From Vallitalea okinawensis (GTDB lineage: Bacteria; Bacillota; Clostridia; Lachnospirales; PQDH01): DNA of 64,000 nucleotides. Shown here piece by piece: positions 48,175 to 56,237 of this stretch. The notes below the pieces were generated by a model. That model did no database searches, had not been told where the DNA came from, and saw only the letters and a program-made list of their open reading frames with translations. The first letter of the stretch is position 1; each line of letters begins with the position of its first letter. The position numbers were made by a program, and so were the translations under genes. The stretch covers positions 186,001 through 250,000 of the forward strand of contig NZ_PQDH01000002.1 in NCBI RefSeq assembly GCF_002964605.1. Reading direction: 5' to 3'.

Positions 48175-48798
48175 ATGAAGTTTACAGAGCGACAGGAAAA
48201 TATTATAACAATTGTAAAATCCAACCAACCTATTACTGGAACGGATATTGCAAATGAACTTGGCTATTCTAAATCAACCATCCGATCCGATCTTAGTCTT
48301 TTGACCCATACTGGTGTTTTAGATGCAAAACCCAAAGTAGGTTATATAATAAATACGGACAAACAGTCAAACACAGTCAACATGAAACTTTTCGAAACAA
48401 CAGTAAAGGATATAAAATCCAAAGCCGTTTGCGTCAAAGAGAATATTTCACTCCATGATGCTGTTATTCAAATCTTTTTAAATGATGCAGGTACTGTTTT
48501 TGTTACCAATGAACAAGACTATTTATGCGGTGTTGTATCTCGTAAAGATTTTCTAAAAAGTATTTTAGGTAATGTGGATATTAATCAAGTACCCGTTAGT
48601 GTTATTATGACCCGAATGCCCAATATTATTATTACTAATGATCAGGAATCTATTGTCGATGCAGCCAAAAAAATCATTCAACACAAAATAGATGCTCTCC
48701 CTGTTGTAGAAGAAATAGAACCTAATTCTTTTAAAATAACAGGACGAATATCTAAGACAACTTTATCAAAATTATTTGTTCAACTTACAGAACTCTAG
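48175..48798 (+). CDS. CcpN-like regulator, HTH and CBS pair
   Basis: A 207-residue regulator. The first 60 residues are a DeoR-type helix-turn-helix (RQENIITIVKSNQPITGTDIA, YSKSTIRSDLSLLTHTG, AKPKVGYI), the same arrangement as B. subtilis CcpN (YqzB). Residues 75-200 form a CBS pair that binds adenine nucleotides. CcpN represses gluconeogenic genes such as gapB and pckA during growth on glucose. Which genes it controls here is not known; none of these gluconeogenic genes lies in the window. It is divergent from the probable 6S RNA. Start ATG 48175. Confidence 0.85.
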   Translation: MKFTERQENIITIVKSNQPITGTDIANELGYSKSTIRSDLSLLTHTGVLDAKPKVGYIINTDKQSNTVNMKLFETTVKDIKSKAVCVKENISLHDAVIQIFLNDAGTVFVTNEQDYLCGVVSRKDFLKSILGNVDINQVPVSVIMTRMPNIIITNDQESIVDAAKKIIQHKIDALPVVEEIEPNSFKITGRISKTTLSKLFVQLTEL

Positions 48799-48992
48799 AC
48801 ATAATACTTAACCCATAATTAAGTTCAATGTAAGTTGAATTTAATCCATTTAATAACCTATTATTATAATAATACAATCATACAATATATATCTAAATTT
48901 ATGATAATTAAAACTAAATTTTGTTTTTCTTACATACACTATTTTAAGTATATTATTATTGATTGAGACTATACTAAAATTGAGGTGAATTT

Positions 48993-49694
48993 ATGTTAAT
49001 TCAAAATGATTTAACTTTATTTGTGGTATTTGTAGAAGGTTTATTATCTTTCCTTTCACCATGTATACTACCACTCATACCCGTATATATTAGTTATTTA
49101 GCAGGAGCTACTATAGATGAAATTCAACATGATCAATCTTTAAGGCGTACCATGTTGTTAAATTCCTTTGGATTCATATTAGGGATCTCTACAGTCTTCA
49201 TTATTCTTGGAGCTGGTGCTTCTTCCATAGGAAGTTTCTTTGTTACATATGATGTTCTATTTAGAAAAGTTGGTGCCATCATCATCATTATTTTTGGTCT
49301 CTTTTCAACTGGAATACTGAAAATTAACTTCTTGAACTATGAAAGACGACTTAATGTGAAGAATAAGTCGCCAAAGTTCATTAATGCTTTTCTACTAGGA
49401 GCAACATTCAGTTTTGGATGGACACCCTGTATAGGTCCAATTTTGGGTTCTGTTCTCCTGCTAGCTAGTACATCTAGTACAACTGAAGCTATGTTTATGC
49501 TATTGGTTTATTCTATAGGTATGACAATTCCTTTCTTTTTGACAACCCTTCTTGTTGGGAGGGCTATGCGTCAATTTAAGAAAGTCTACAAATACTTTAA
49601 TACGATTAAAATCATTAGCGGCGTTCTATTAATTATCATGGGTATAGCTATGTACTTTGATTGGCTTAGATTCTTTACAAGTATTAGTTATTAA
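48993..49694 (+). CDS. CcdA-like thiol-disulfide transport protein
   Basis: A 233-residue protein with six membrane helices, of the CcdA/DsbD central-domain family. Redox cysteines are in SPCILPLIPVYISYLAG near residue 25 and in GWTPCIGPILGSV near 145. It transfers reducing equivalents from cytosolic thioredoxin to the outside for cytochrome c maturation or disulfide reduction; in spore formers CcdA also helps sporulation. No partner thioredoxin or ResB gene is adjacent. Start ATG 48993 after GAGGTG. Confidence 0.9.
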   Translation: MLIQNDLTLFVVFVEGLLSFLSPCILPLIPVYISYLAGATIDEIQHDQSLRRTMLLNSFGFILGISTVFIILGAGASSIGSFFVTYDVLFRKVGAIIIIIFGLFSTGILKINFLNYERRLNVKNKSPKFINAFLLGATFSFGWTPCIGPILGSVLLLASTSSTTEAMFMLLVYSIGMTIPFFLTTLLVGRAMRQFKKVYKYFNTIKIISGVLLIIMGIAMYFDWLRFFTSISY

Positions 49695-49702
49695 TAAAAG
49701 AT

Positions 49703-49733
49703 CCACTAGGAATTTGAGTTCTAGTGGTTTTTT
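49703..49733 (+). terminator. Terminator after ccdA-like gene
   Basis: CCACTAG/CTAGTGG stem (49703-49709, 49721-49727), with extra inner pairs, followed by TTTTTT. Confidence 0.85.
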
Positions 49734-49921
49734 AACTTATTTCTTCTTTATACTTCTCGAATTGATATAATACACAAATATTCTAATTGATATGTACCAA
49801 TTCAGATTATTTTTTATAAAATTACACTTTATATATTGCATAAAAGAGTAATAATGTGTATTATATATCATATAATTAATAAATAGTACGTATTATTTAA
49901 TTCTATATGAGGTGATTAATA

Positions 49922-51154
49922 GTGAATTGTCTTGTTGCCCAATCTGGAGGACCAACAACAGCGATCAATGCAAGTTTAAGCGGCGTTATTAGTGCCGCAG
50001 TTAAAGATTCAAGCATAACGAACATCTACGGTGCACTTAACGGCGTTCAAGGGATACTTAACGATAACATCATCGAACTCCACAAAACTTTTGCCAATGA
50101 TGCATCATTAGAACAATTAAAGCATTCTCCATCTATGTTTTTAGGTTCTTGTCGTTTTAAGCTTGATAAAGAAATAACTTCTCCACAATACGAAGAAATA
50201 TTTGCTACTTTTGCTAAATACGATATTAAATATTTCTTCTATATTGGTGGTAACGACTCAATGGATACTGTCGATAAACTTTCTCAATATGCTACAGAAA
50301 AGGGTGTAGATATTAAAGTCATCGGCATTCCAAAGACAATTGATAATGATTTATTTGGTACAGATCATACTCCTGGATTTGGGTCAGCTGCTAAATTTGT
50401 TGCTACTTCTATCCTAAACATCGCACATGACGCATACATATATGATATGAAAAGTGTGACCATTGTTGAGATCATGGGAAGAAATGCTGGATGGTTAACG
50501 GCTGCATCAGCATTAGCTCGTAACGCGTACAATGTAAGCCCTGATTTGATCTACTTACCTGAAATACCATTTGATACTTATCATTTCTTAAACGATGTGA
50601 AAAACTTAATTGCTAAAAAGAATAATGTCATTATAGCGGTATCAGAAGGTATTAAAGATATAAATGGTAACTATGTAAGCGCGACAGCGACAAATCAACC
50701 TACTGACGGTTTTGGCCACGCCCTATTAAGCGGCACTGGTAAGGCATTAGAAGGTATCGTAAAAACAGCATTGAACTGTAAAGTTCGTTCAATTGAGTTC
50801 AGCGTCTTACAAAGAAGTGCTATGCATATTGCTTCAAAGACTGATTTAGATGAAGCCTTCAGTTTGGGAAATAAAGCTGTAGAATATGCAAAAGAAGATT
50901 TAACAGGTATTATGCTTACCTTAAATAGAACTAGTAACGATCCATATGACAATGAAATACATTACATTCCAATATCAGAAGTTGCAAATAAGGAGAAAAA
51001 AATCCCACGTGAGTGGATCAATGAAGCTGGTAACGATATTACTGATGACCTATTAGCTTATATGAAACCACTTATTGTAGGTGAATCTCCATTAAAATAT
51101 GAAAACGGATTACCTCATTACATGAATATTCAACATCTATTTGATAAAGCTTAA
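49922..51154 (+). CDS. Phosphofructokinase, PPi-dependent type
   Basis: A 410-residue phosphofructokinase. The phosphate-binding loop is QSGGPTTAINASL, and the fructose-6-phosphate and catalytic region has PKTIDNDL. PPi-type enzymes have Lys in this motif (PKTIDND) where ATP enzymes have PGTIDND. The acceptor motif is GGNDSMDT: the Asp in place of Gly in GGDGS also points to pyrophosphate as donor. MGRNAGWL is conserved. It would convert F6P and PPi to FBP and Pi, reversibly. Start is GTG 49922, seven bases after GAGGTG. It is a single gene, apart from the lower glycolysis operon. Confidence 0.88.
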   Translation: MNCLVAQSGGPTTAINASLSGVISAAVKDSSITNIYGALNGVQGILNDNIIELHKTFANDASLEQLKHSPSMFLGSCRFKLDKEITSPQYEEIFATFAKYDIKYFFYIGGNDSMDTVDKLSQYATEKGVDIKVIGIPKTIDNDLFGTDHTPGFGSAAKFVATSILNIAHDAYIYDMKSVTIVEIMGRNAGWLTAASALARNAYNVSPDLIYLPEIPFDTYHFLNDVKNLIAKKNNVIIAVSEGIKDINGNYVSATATNQPTDGFGHALLSGTGKALEGIVKTALNCKVRSIEFSVLQRSAMHIASKTDLDEAFSLGNKAVEYAKEDLTGIMLTLNRTSNDPYDNEIHYIPISEVANKEKKIPREWINEAGNDITDDLLAYMKPLIVGESPLKYENGLPHYMNIQHLFDKA

Positions 51155-51161
51155 ATATGAA

Positions 51162-51189
51162 AAACCCTGCTATGTACTTAGCAGGGTTT
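51162..51189. terminator. Bidirectional terminator between pfk and ridA
   Basis: AAACCCTGCTA/TAGCAGGGTTT (51162-51172, 51179-51189), perfect 11-bp stem with a six-base loop; the flanking genes converge. Confidence 0.9.
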
Positions 51190-51202
51190 ACTTAATTCAT
51201 CA

Positions 51203-51580
51203 TTATTTAGCTGCTATTACTTCAATTTCTACTAATGCGTCTTTTGGTAATCTTGCTACTTCTACTGCTGAACGTGCAGGCTTATTGTCAACAAAGTACT
51301 CTGTATATACTTCATTCATAGCACCAAAATTATTCATATCACTTAAGAATACCGTTGCTTTGACAACATTGTTTAATGATAATCCTTCTGCTGCAAGAAT
51401 TGCTTTTACGTTTTCTAAAGATTGTTTTGTTTGTTCAGTAATGGATTCAGGCATTGTACCTGTTTTTGCATTAATTGGGAGTTGACCTGAAGTAAATACA
51501 AAATCTCCAATGCGAATACCTTGAGAGTAAGGTCCTATAGCTGCAGCAGCATCATCAGTTTTAATAAATGTTTTATTCAT
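51203..51580 (-). CDS. ridA: RidA family enamine/imine deaminase
   Basis: A 125-residue protein of the YjgF/YER057c/UK114 family. It hydrolyses reactive enamines or imines formed by PLP enzymes. It contains GPYSQGIRIGDFVFTSGQLPI, FLSDMNNFGAMNEVYTEYF, and PARSAVEVARLPKDALVEIEVIA with the conserved arginine that binds the carboxylate. Start ATG 51580 after AAGGAGG. It is convergent with the phosphofructokinase gene. Confidence 0.95.
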   Translation of the reverse strand: MNKTFIKTDDAAAAIGPYSQGIRIGDFVFTSGQLPINAKTGTMPESITEQTKQSLENVKAILAAEGLSLNNVVKATVFLSDMNNFGAMNEVYTEYFVDNKPARSAVEVARLPKDALVEIEVIAAK

Positions 51581-51753
51581 AGAATAAATCCTCCTTAGTT
51601 ATTTGTATTAAATTTATATCGTGTATTTTAGTATTACGAGAATACTTAGTAGATTCTCTATCCTTATAGATTATAACATAAGATAAAATAAATAAAAATA
51701 AAACAAAAATTTTTATGGTAAACCGATTATTTTATTCTACCGTATTATCCTTC

Positions 51754-52611
51754 TTACAAAAAATGTTCAAATTTTTCACATAATGCTAAAACATATTCAT
51801 GCTCTTCAATGATATGCTCAAGTGTACCATAGAATAGATCTGGTAAAGAAGCCTTTAACTCTTCAGGTAGGTATTTAGGATCTTCTTTAAATGCTTCTAG
51901 AAAGGCTAAGAAATCTTCATTGTACTTTTTAAAGTCTTTATAAACTTCTCTTAAATTTTCTTGATCCAAATCTTCGAAGATAGACGATAGTTGATAAGCG
52001 CAACCATTGAATCTATCCCTAAACTCATAGAACTTCTCAATGGTCACTTCAGGCAACTGGTTCTTCTCAGTAGGTGTCACATTCATGATAATGGATGGGT
52101 GCTCTGCTCCTATAAGACTCCAAAAATACATGTGCCCATATATACAATTTAGAGGCGAATTACCTAATCCCATCTTTCTAAATATTGCTTGAATTACAAC
52201 ATCTTCAGGACCTTTACTCTTTGAATACAGCATGGATTTGAATATCTCTTGCACATACAATTGTTCATACAAAATATGATAAGTCACTTGATATAAGATT
52301 GGAAATCCATTAAAACCTTCAAATTTAAGTCTTTCAAGGGTTCGAATAAAATAGCGATTAGTTTCTATGAAATAATGTAACATGTGATACGGATTTTCAT
52401 CATATTGATTTTTATCTAGAGTTTTATAAATCTCCTTAAAGGCTTTGTATAATTTCTCAAGCTCTTCCGCAAAATACGGGTACAATGTTGCTCCATTGGG
52501 CTCTGCACTGCCTAATAGAACTTCAATATGTTCATATGAATTCTGTGCCCAAAACTTAACAGCTTCTAATGCCATCATTTCTGGAAAAGATAGCACTCCA
52601 CAACCGCGCAT
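51754..52611 (-). CDS. DUF2935 protein
   Basis: A 285-residue helical protein matching the DUF2935 family, made of two ferritin-like four-helix repeats. The first begins FWAQNSYEHIEVLLG, the second MYFWSLIGAEHPSIIMNV. The conserved Glu and His residues (EH in both repeats) suggest a metal site. Function is unknown; relatives occur in spore-forming bacteria. It starts at ATG 52611 after GGAGAGGGG and stands alone. Confidence 0.82.
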   Translation of the reverse strand: MRGCGVLSFPEMMALEAVKFWAQNSYEHIEVLLGSAEPNGATLYPYFAEELEKLYKAFKEIYKTLDKNQYDENPYHMLHYFIETNRYFIRTLERLKFEGFNGFPILYQVTYHILYEQLYVQEIFKSMLYSKSKGPEDVVIQAIFRKMGLGNSPLNCIYGHMYFWSLIGAEHPSIIMNVTPTEKNQLPEVTIEKFYEFRDRFNGCAYQLSSIFEDLDQENLREVYKDFKKYNEDFLAFLEAFKEDPKYLPEELKASLPDLFYGTLEHIIEEHEYVLALCEKFEHFL

Positions 52612-52831
52612 ATAAATCCCCTCTCCTTATATGTTAATATCTATAATATTATAAGCATGTATATAAAGAATTGACACAAATAGCTATAAGAGATTAGTTT
52701 TATCATCACATCATGCCATATATAACATGTGACAAAAAACTGTTGTTTCATATATTTGGTAATTCATGTGAACAAAAAAAATTTGTCCCATTTCTAAATT
52801 ACTTAAAAAATAATTTAATATTTTTATATAT

Positions 52832-52932
52832 TTGCATATATTAACCATATAATTTATAATGAATATATACCTTTACCCATGACATTAATTCGTCCAGTTT
52901 ACTCAAATTTTAGGATGAATCAATTCCATGGG
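52832..52932 (+). promoter_or_regulatory. Promoter and nested hairpin leader of the 5'-nucleotidase gene
   Basis: TTGCAT (52832-52837) and TATAAT (52855-52860), 17 bases apart. The transcript can form CCCATG/CATGGG (52876-52881, 52927-52932) around TTCGTCC/GGATGAA (52889-52895, 52913-52919), separated by symmetrical seven-base internal strands. After it comes TTTATTTTAT, so it may act as an attenuator. In 52612-52831 I see nothing else. Confidence 0.55.
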
Positions 52933-52967
52933 TTTATTTTATATTTTTATGGAGGAGGAAATTATAT

Positions 52968-54917
52968 ATGAAACATATGTTTAAGCGCTTCACTGCGTTA
53001 GCATTAACACTAGCAATGCTTTTTACTTTTGCTCCATCTGTTAACGCTGCTGATAGTAACGAAACCACCATAACCATCCTTTCTACTACTGATTTGCATG
53101 GCCGTATCTACTCTTATGACTACGCCATTGACAGTGAAGATAAAGATGCTGGGTTGGCAAAACTTTCAACGTTAATTAAACAAGAAAGAGCTGCGAATCC
53201 TAATTCTCTATTAGTAGACTGTGGAGATACTATCCAAGATAATAGTGCAGAATTATTTAATGCAATGGATGTACATCCTATGATTCAAGCTATGAATTTG
53301 ATTGGTTATGATGCTTGGACAATTGGTAATCATGAGTTCAACTTTGGTCTTGATTTATTAACTAAGAACATTGAAGCTTTTGATGGTGCTGTATTATCTG
53401 CTAACATTTATAAAGAAGGTACTGAAGAGCGCTGGTTAGCTCCTTATGAGATCTTTGAAGTAGATGGTGTAAAAGTAGCTGTTGTTGGTATGCTACCACC
53501 AGAGGTCCCTCGTTGGGAAGCGAGTACGCCAGATCATTTTGCAGGTCTTGCTTTCACAAATACTTTAGCAGAAACTAAAAAGGTTCTTGCAGAGCTTGAA
53601 GGTCAATACGATGTCCTAGTAGGCGCATATCATGTTGGACCAGAAGGTGAATATACTTATGCTGGTTTAGAAGAAATTGCTGAAGAATGTCCTGAATTTG
53701 ATGTCTTATTGGGCGGACATGCTCATGCCAAGTATTTAGAAGAAGTTAATGGTGTGACAATTCTTGAACCTGGTAAATATGGATGGGCATTAGGTAAAGT
53801 TGACATTACAGTTGATAAGGCTGATAACAACAAAGTAGTGAGTGTAGAAGGTGCTCAACTTGAAACTTATGAAGTAGAAGCTGATCAAGAAATTCTTGAT
53901 GCCTTTGCAAATGTTCATGAAGAATCTGTAGCCGATGCTAATCAAGTAGTTGGTACTATTACTGCAGACTTTATTGCATCTCCTGATTATATAACAGGTG
54001 AAAGTTCAATATCAACTATGCCAACTGCTCAATTAATGGATACAGCTGTCATCGACTTAATTAATGAAGTACAAGTACATTTTACAGAGGCTGATGTATC
54101 AGCAGCAGCTTTATTCAACTTTGGATCTAACTTAACACAAGGTGATTTCAAGAAAAAGGATGTTGCCTATATCTATAAATACCCTAATACCCTAGTTGGT
54201 GTTAACATCACTGGACAAGGTTTATTAGATTATATGGAATGGTCTGCATCTTACTATAATACATACACAGATGGCGATATTACCATCAGTTTTAATGAAG
54301 AAATAAGAGGCTATAACTATGATATGTTTGCAGGCGTAGATTATGAAGTAGATATAAGTGAAGAAGCTGGTGACAGAATTAAGAACGCTACAATCAATGG
54401 TGAACCTATTAATCCAACAGCTACTTACAAGTTAGCTGTTAATAACTATCGTTTTGGTACAATTCTTAAGTTAGGTCTTGTAACTTTAGAAGATAAATAT
54501 TATGATTCATACGATGAATTCCAAGATGCTGGAAGAATCCGTGACTTAATCATTAATTACACTGTTAATGAAAAAAACGGCGTTCTTGAACCTCTAGTAG
54601 ATAATAACTGGAAAATCGTTGGTTATGATGAAGATGTTGCATACAAAGAAGAAGTATTTGAAATGGTTCGTAATGGCGCCATCACTATTCCAACATCCGC
54701 TGATGAAAGAACTAAGAACGTTAAGTCCATTAACTTATATGAACTCATTGAACAAGGTGTTATAGAGTTAGGTACTTATGCCATCCAAAGCGGTGATGTG
54801 TTATGGCAAATTGCCGAAGAGCATGGCACTACATGGGAAGCATTAACAGAACTTAATAACTTAGTAGATCCACATTTCATTTTACCTGGTCAAGAACTAC
54901 TTGTACCAGCTAAGTAA
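52968..54917 (+). CDS. Secreted 5'-nucleotidase / 2',3'-cyclic phosphodiesterase with LysM
   Basis: A 649-residue exported protein. A signal peptide (residues 1-27, ending SVNAA) leads into a calcineurin-like metallophosphoesterase domain with DLHGR, DCGDTIQ, GNHEFN and GGHAHA. From about residue 320 comes the 5'-nucleotidase C-terminal domain, which holds substrate loops. The last 45 residues are one LysM motif (YAIQSGDVLWQIAEEHGT, ending PGQELLVPAK), so the enzyme is probably held to peptidoglycan. It would release nucleosides and phosphate outside the cell. Start ATG 52968 after GGAGGAGG. Confidence 0.92.
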   Translation: MKHMFKRFTALALTLAMLFTFAPSVNAADSNETTITILSTTDLHGRIYSYDYAIDSEDKDAGLAKLSTLIKQERAANPNSLLVDCGDTIQDNSAELFNAMDVHPMIQAMNLIGYDAWTIGNHEFNFGLDLLTKNIEAFDGAVLSANIYKEGTEERWLAPYEIFEVDGVKVAVVGMLPPEVPRWEASTPDHFAGLAFTNTLAETKKVLAELEGQYDVLVGAYHVGPEGEYTYAGLEEIAEECPEFDVLLGGHAHAKYLEEVNGVTILEPGKYGWALGKVDITVDKADNNKVVSVEGAQLETYEVEADQEILDAFANVHEESVADANQVVGTITADFIASPDYITGESSISTMPTAQLMDTAVIDLINEVQVHFTEADVSAAALFNFGSNLTQGDFKKKDVAYIYKYPNTLVGVNITGQGLLDYMEWSASYYNTYTDGDITISFNEEIRGYNYDMFAGVDYEVDISEEAGDRIKNATINGEPINPTATYKLAVNNYRFGTILKLGLVTLEDKYYDSYDEFQDAGRIRDLIINYTVNEKNGVLEPLVDNNWKIVGYDEDVAYKEEVFEMVRNGAITIPTSADERTKNVKSINLYELIEQGVIELGTYAIQSGDVLWQIAEEHGTTWEALTELNNLVDPHFILPGQELLVPAK

Positions 54918-54934
54918 AGCTAACTAAATGTCAA

Positions 54935-54967
54935 AAAGCTGAGATATCTTCTATCTCAGCTTTTTTT
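54935..54967 (+). terminator. Terminator after the 5'-nucleotidase gene
   Basis: 12-bp stem AAAGCTGAGATA/TATCTCAGCTTT (54935-54946, 54952-54963), five-base loop, with seven T following. It may also serve the small minus-strand gene. Confidence 0.92.
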
Positions 54968-54977
54968 ATCATTATAC

Positions 54978-55112
54978 TTATACATCGTTATCTTCACTTG
55001 ATTGTTTCTTTGTATTACGATTATGATTTTGAGCTTCTCTTGTAATAGGTGTTTGCCCATTACTTTTTTCCATTCTTCTTCTTTTATTATCCGGTTGACT
55101 ATCTTTTGGCAT
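54978..55112 (-). CDS. Small hydrophilic protein, 44 residues
   Basis: A short open frame with a strong ribosome site (AAGGAGG nine bases before ATG 55112). The product begins MPKDSQPDNKRRRMEK and is rich in Asn, Lys, Arg and Gln, without hydrophobic stretches; it ends SSEDNDV. The terminator at 54935-54967 lies just beyond its stop. Composition resembles small spore-specific or nucleic-acid-binding proteins, but I recognise no family. It lies between the 5'-nucleotidase gene (+) and the DUF308 gene (-). Confidence 0.6.
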   Translation of the reverse strand: MPKDSQPDNKRRRMEKSNGQTPITREAQNHNRNTKKQSSEDNDV

Positions 55113-55180
55113 TCTAATAATCCTCCTTACAATAAGATTCATTATTAGATTACCCTATCTTAGCTCAATTATGCTAAAGG

Positions 55181-55783
55181 TTAGTCTCTTTCTCGATAGT
55201 CCACATCTATAATATCATCATCTTGTTTAGTTTTTCGCTGCTGTTGATTATATGGCTTAGCTCCTGTATATCTGAATGGGGTCTGCTTCGTGATGTTAAT
55301 AAATTCTTTACCACGAATAATCATTAACCCACCAAGAACCAAGAGTACAAAACCTAGAATTAATACGATAGTTGTTATTGCTGCACTACTATTAAAAGTA
55401 GCATAGACACCAATTAGTATTAGTACAACAGGATAGATCAAACGTGCCCATTTTCTATCTGGATTCGCAAGCAAATATAGAAAGTCTCCTAGACCGGACA
55501 TCATACACCCTATCCCAACAACAAATAAAATAATACCTGGGTTCAAGAAAATAACTAAACCTACTACAACTAGCCCAATACATAAAGCACTTAAAAATAC
55601 ACTTCCTAATTTAAATGACTTAACCAATAAATACACACCAATCGTCATAATAAACCCAGCGAATAACAAGATAGCTGTATTGCCAATTAACCTAGGAAAA
55701 AGCAAAAACAATACACCAATTAATGCCAATATCAAACCAAATTTCTGTATACCATTAAGTTGGTTTTTCAATAATGTCACCAT
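55181..55783 (-). CDS. DUF308 membrane protein
   Basis: A 200-residue protein with about six short hydrophobic helices in pairs, matching the HdeD-like DUF308 layout (FAGFIMTIGVYLLVKS, PGIILFVVGIGCMMSGLGDFLYL, ILGFVLLVLGGLMIIRGKEF). The C-terminal 30 residues are charged and cytosolic. Function is unknown; HdeD of E. coli is linked to acid resistance, but this is a broad family. The start is uncertain: ATG 55783 follows AAAGG without spacing, and TTG 55771 would fit the ribosome site better. Confidence 0.75.
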   Translation of the reverse strand: MVTLLKNQLNGIQKFGLILALIGVLFLLFPRLIGNTAILLFAGFIMTIGVYLLVKSFKLGSVFLSALCIGLVVVGLVIFLNPGIILFVVGIGCMMSGLGDFLYLLANPDRKWARLIYPVVLILIGVYATFNSSAAITTIVLILGFVLLVLGGLMIIRGKEFINITKQTPFRYTGAKPYNQQQRKTKQDDDIIDVDYRERD

Positions 55784-56027
55784 CCTTTAGTAATCTTCAT
55801 TCGTTAAATTTTGTAATGATCTTTATATGATTCTAACACGATTCCATTTGTTTTAAAATAGGAAATTTCGTATTCTTTTCTTATACCTAAGTATTTCAAT
55901 CATAAGAATGAATTATTCAACTCTAGCTTTCCTAAAGATTATCAAAGTTACTCCTTCTTCACTTGACTCTTTTAAATAAACACATAATTAACTAAAGTAA
56001 CAAATGCTTCCCTGATCCATACTCGAA

Positions 56028-56130
56028 AGCAGATAAGGCGTACTATGGAGCAGCGAACCATGGACGGTGAGCCTGGCTGTCTAAGACATGGACGTCTTCC
56101 CAGCCAGCGCAATAGTACTCCTTATCTGCT
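56028..56130 (+). ncRNA. Structured non-coding element, copy 2
   Basis: A 103-nt element whose core is about 85% identical to 35391-35463. The outer helix (56028-56046 with 56112-56130, 18 of 19 paired) has a different sequence from copy 1 but the same shape. Inner helices are CTGGCTG/CAGCCAG (56073-56079, 56101-56107) and AAGAC/GTCTT (56083-56087, 56094-56098) with an ATGGAC loop. A GCG/CGC helix (56053-56055, 56108-56110) matches ATG/CGT in copy 1. It lies between two minus-strand genes and contains no open frame. Confidence 0.65.
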
Positions 56131-56150
56131 TGACCCTATTAGTAAAACAA

Positions 56151-56198
56151 AAGAAGCATAGCAACTCTTACTATTTATAGCCAGCTGCTGTGCTTCTT
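56151..56198 (-). terminator. Terminator of the FAD/kinase operon
   Basis: A 13-bp stem (56151-56163 with 56186-56198, one G-U or A-C position) about 40 bases after the stop of the minus-strand operon, followed on that strand by CTTTTGTTTTACT. The 22-base loop contains CAGCTGGC, which is unrelated to copy 2. Confidence 0.75.
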
Positions 56199-56237
56199 AT
56201 ATTTACTTATATTCTTATTATATAAACTTATGTTTTT

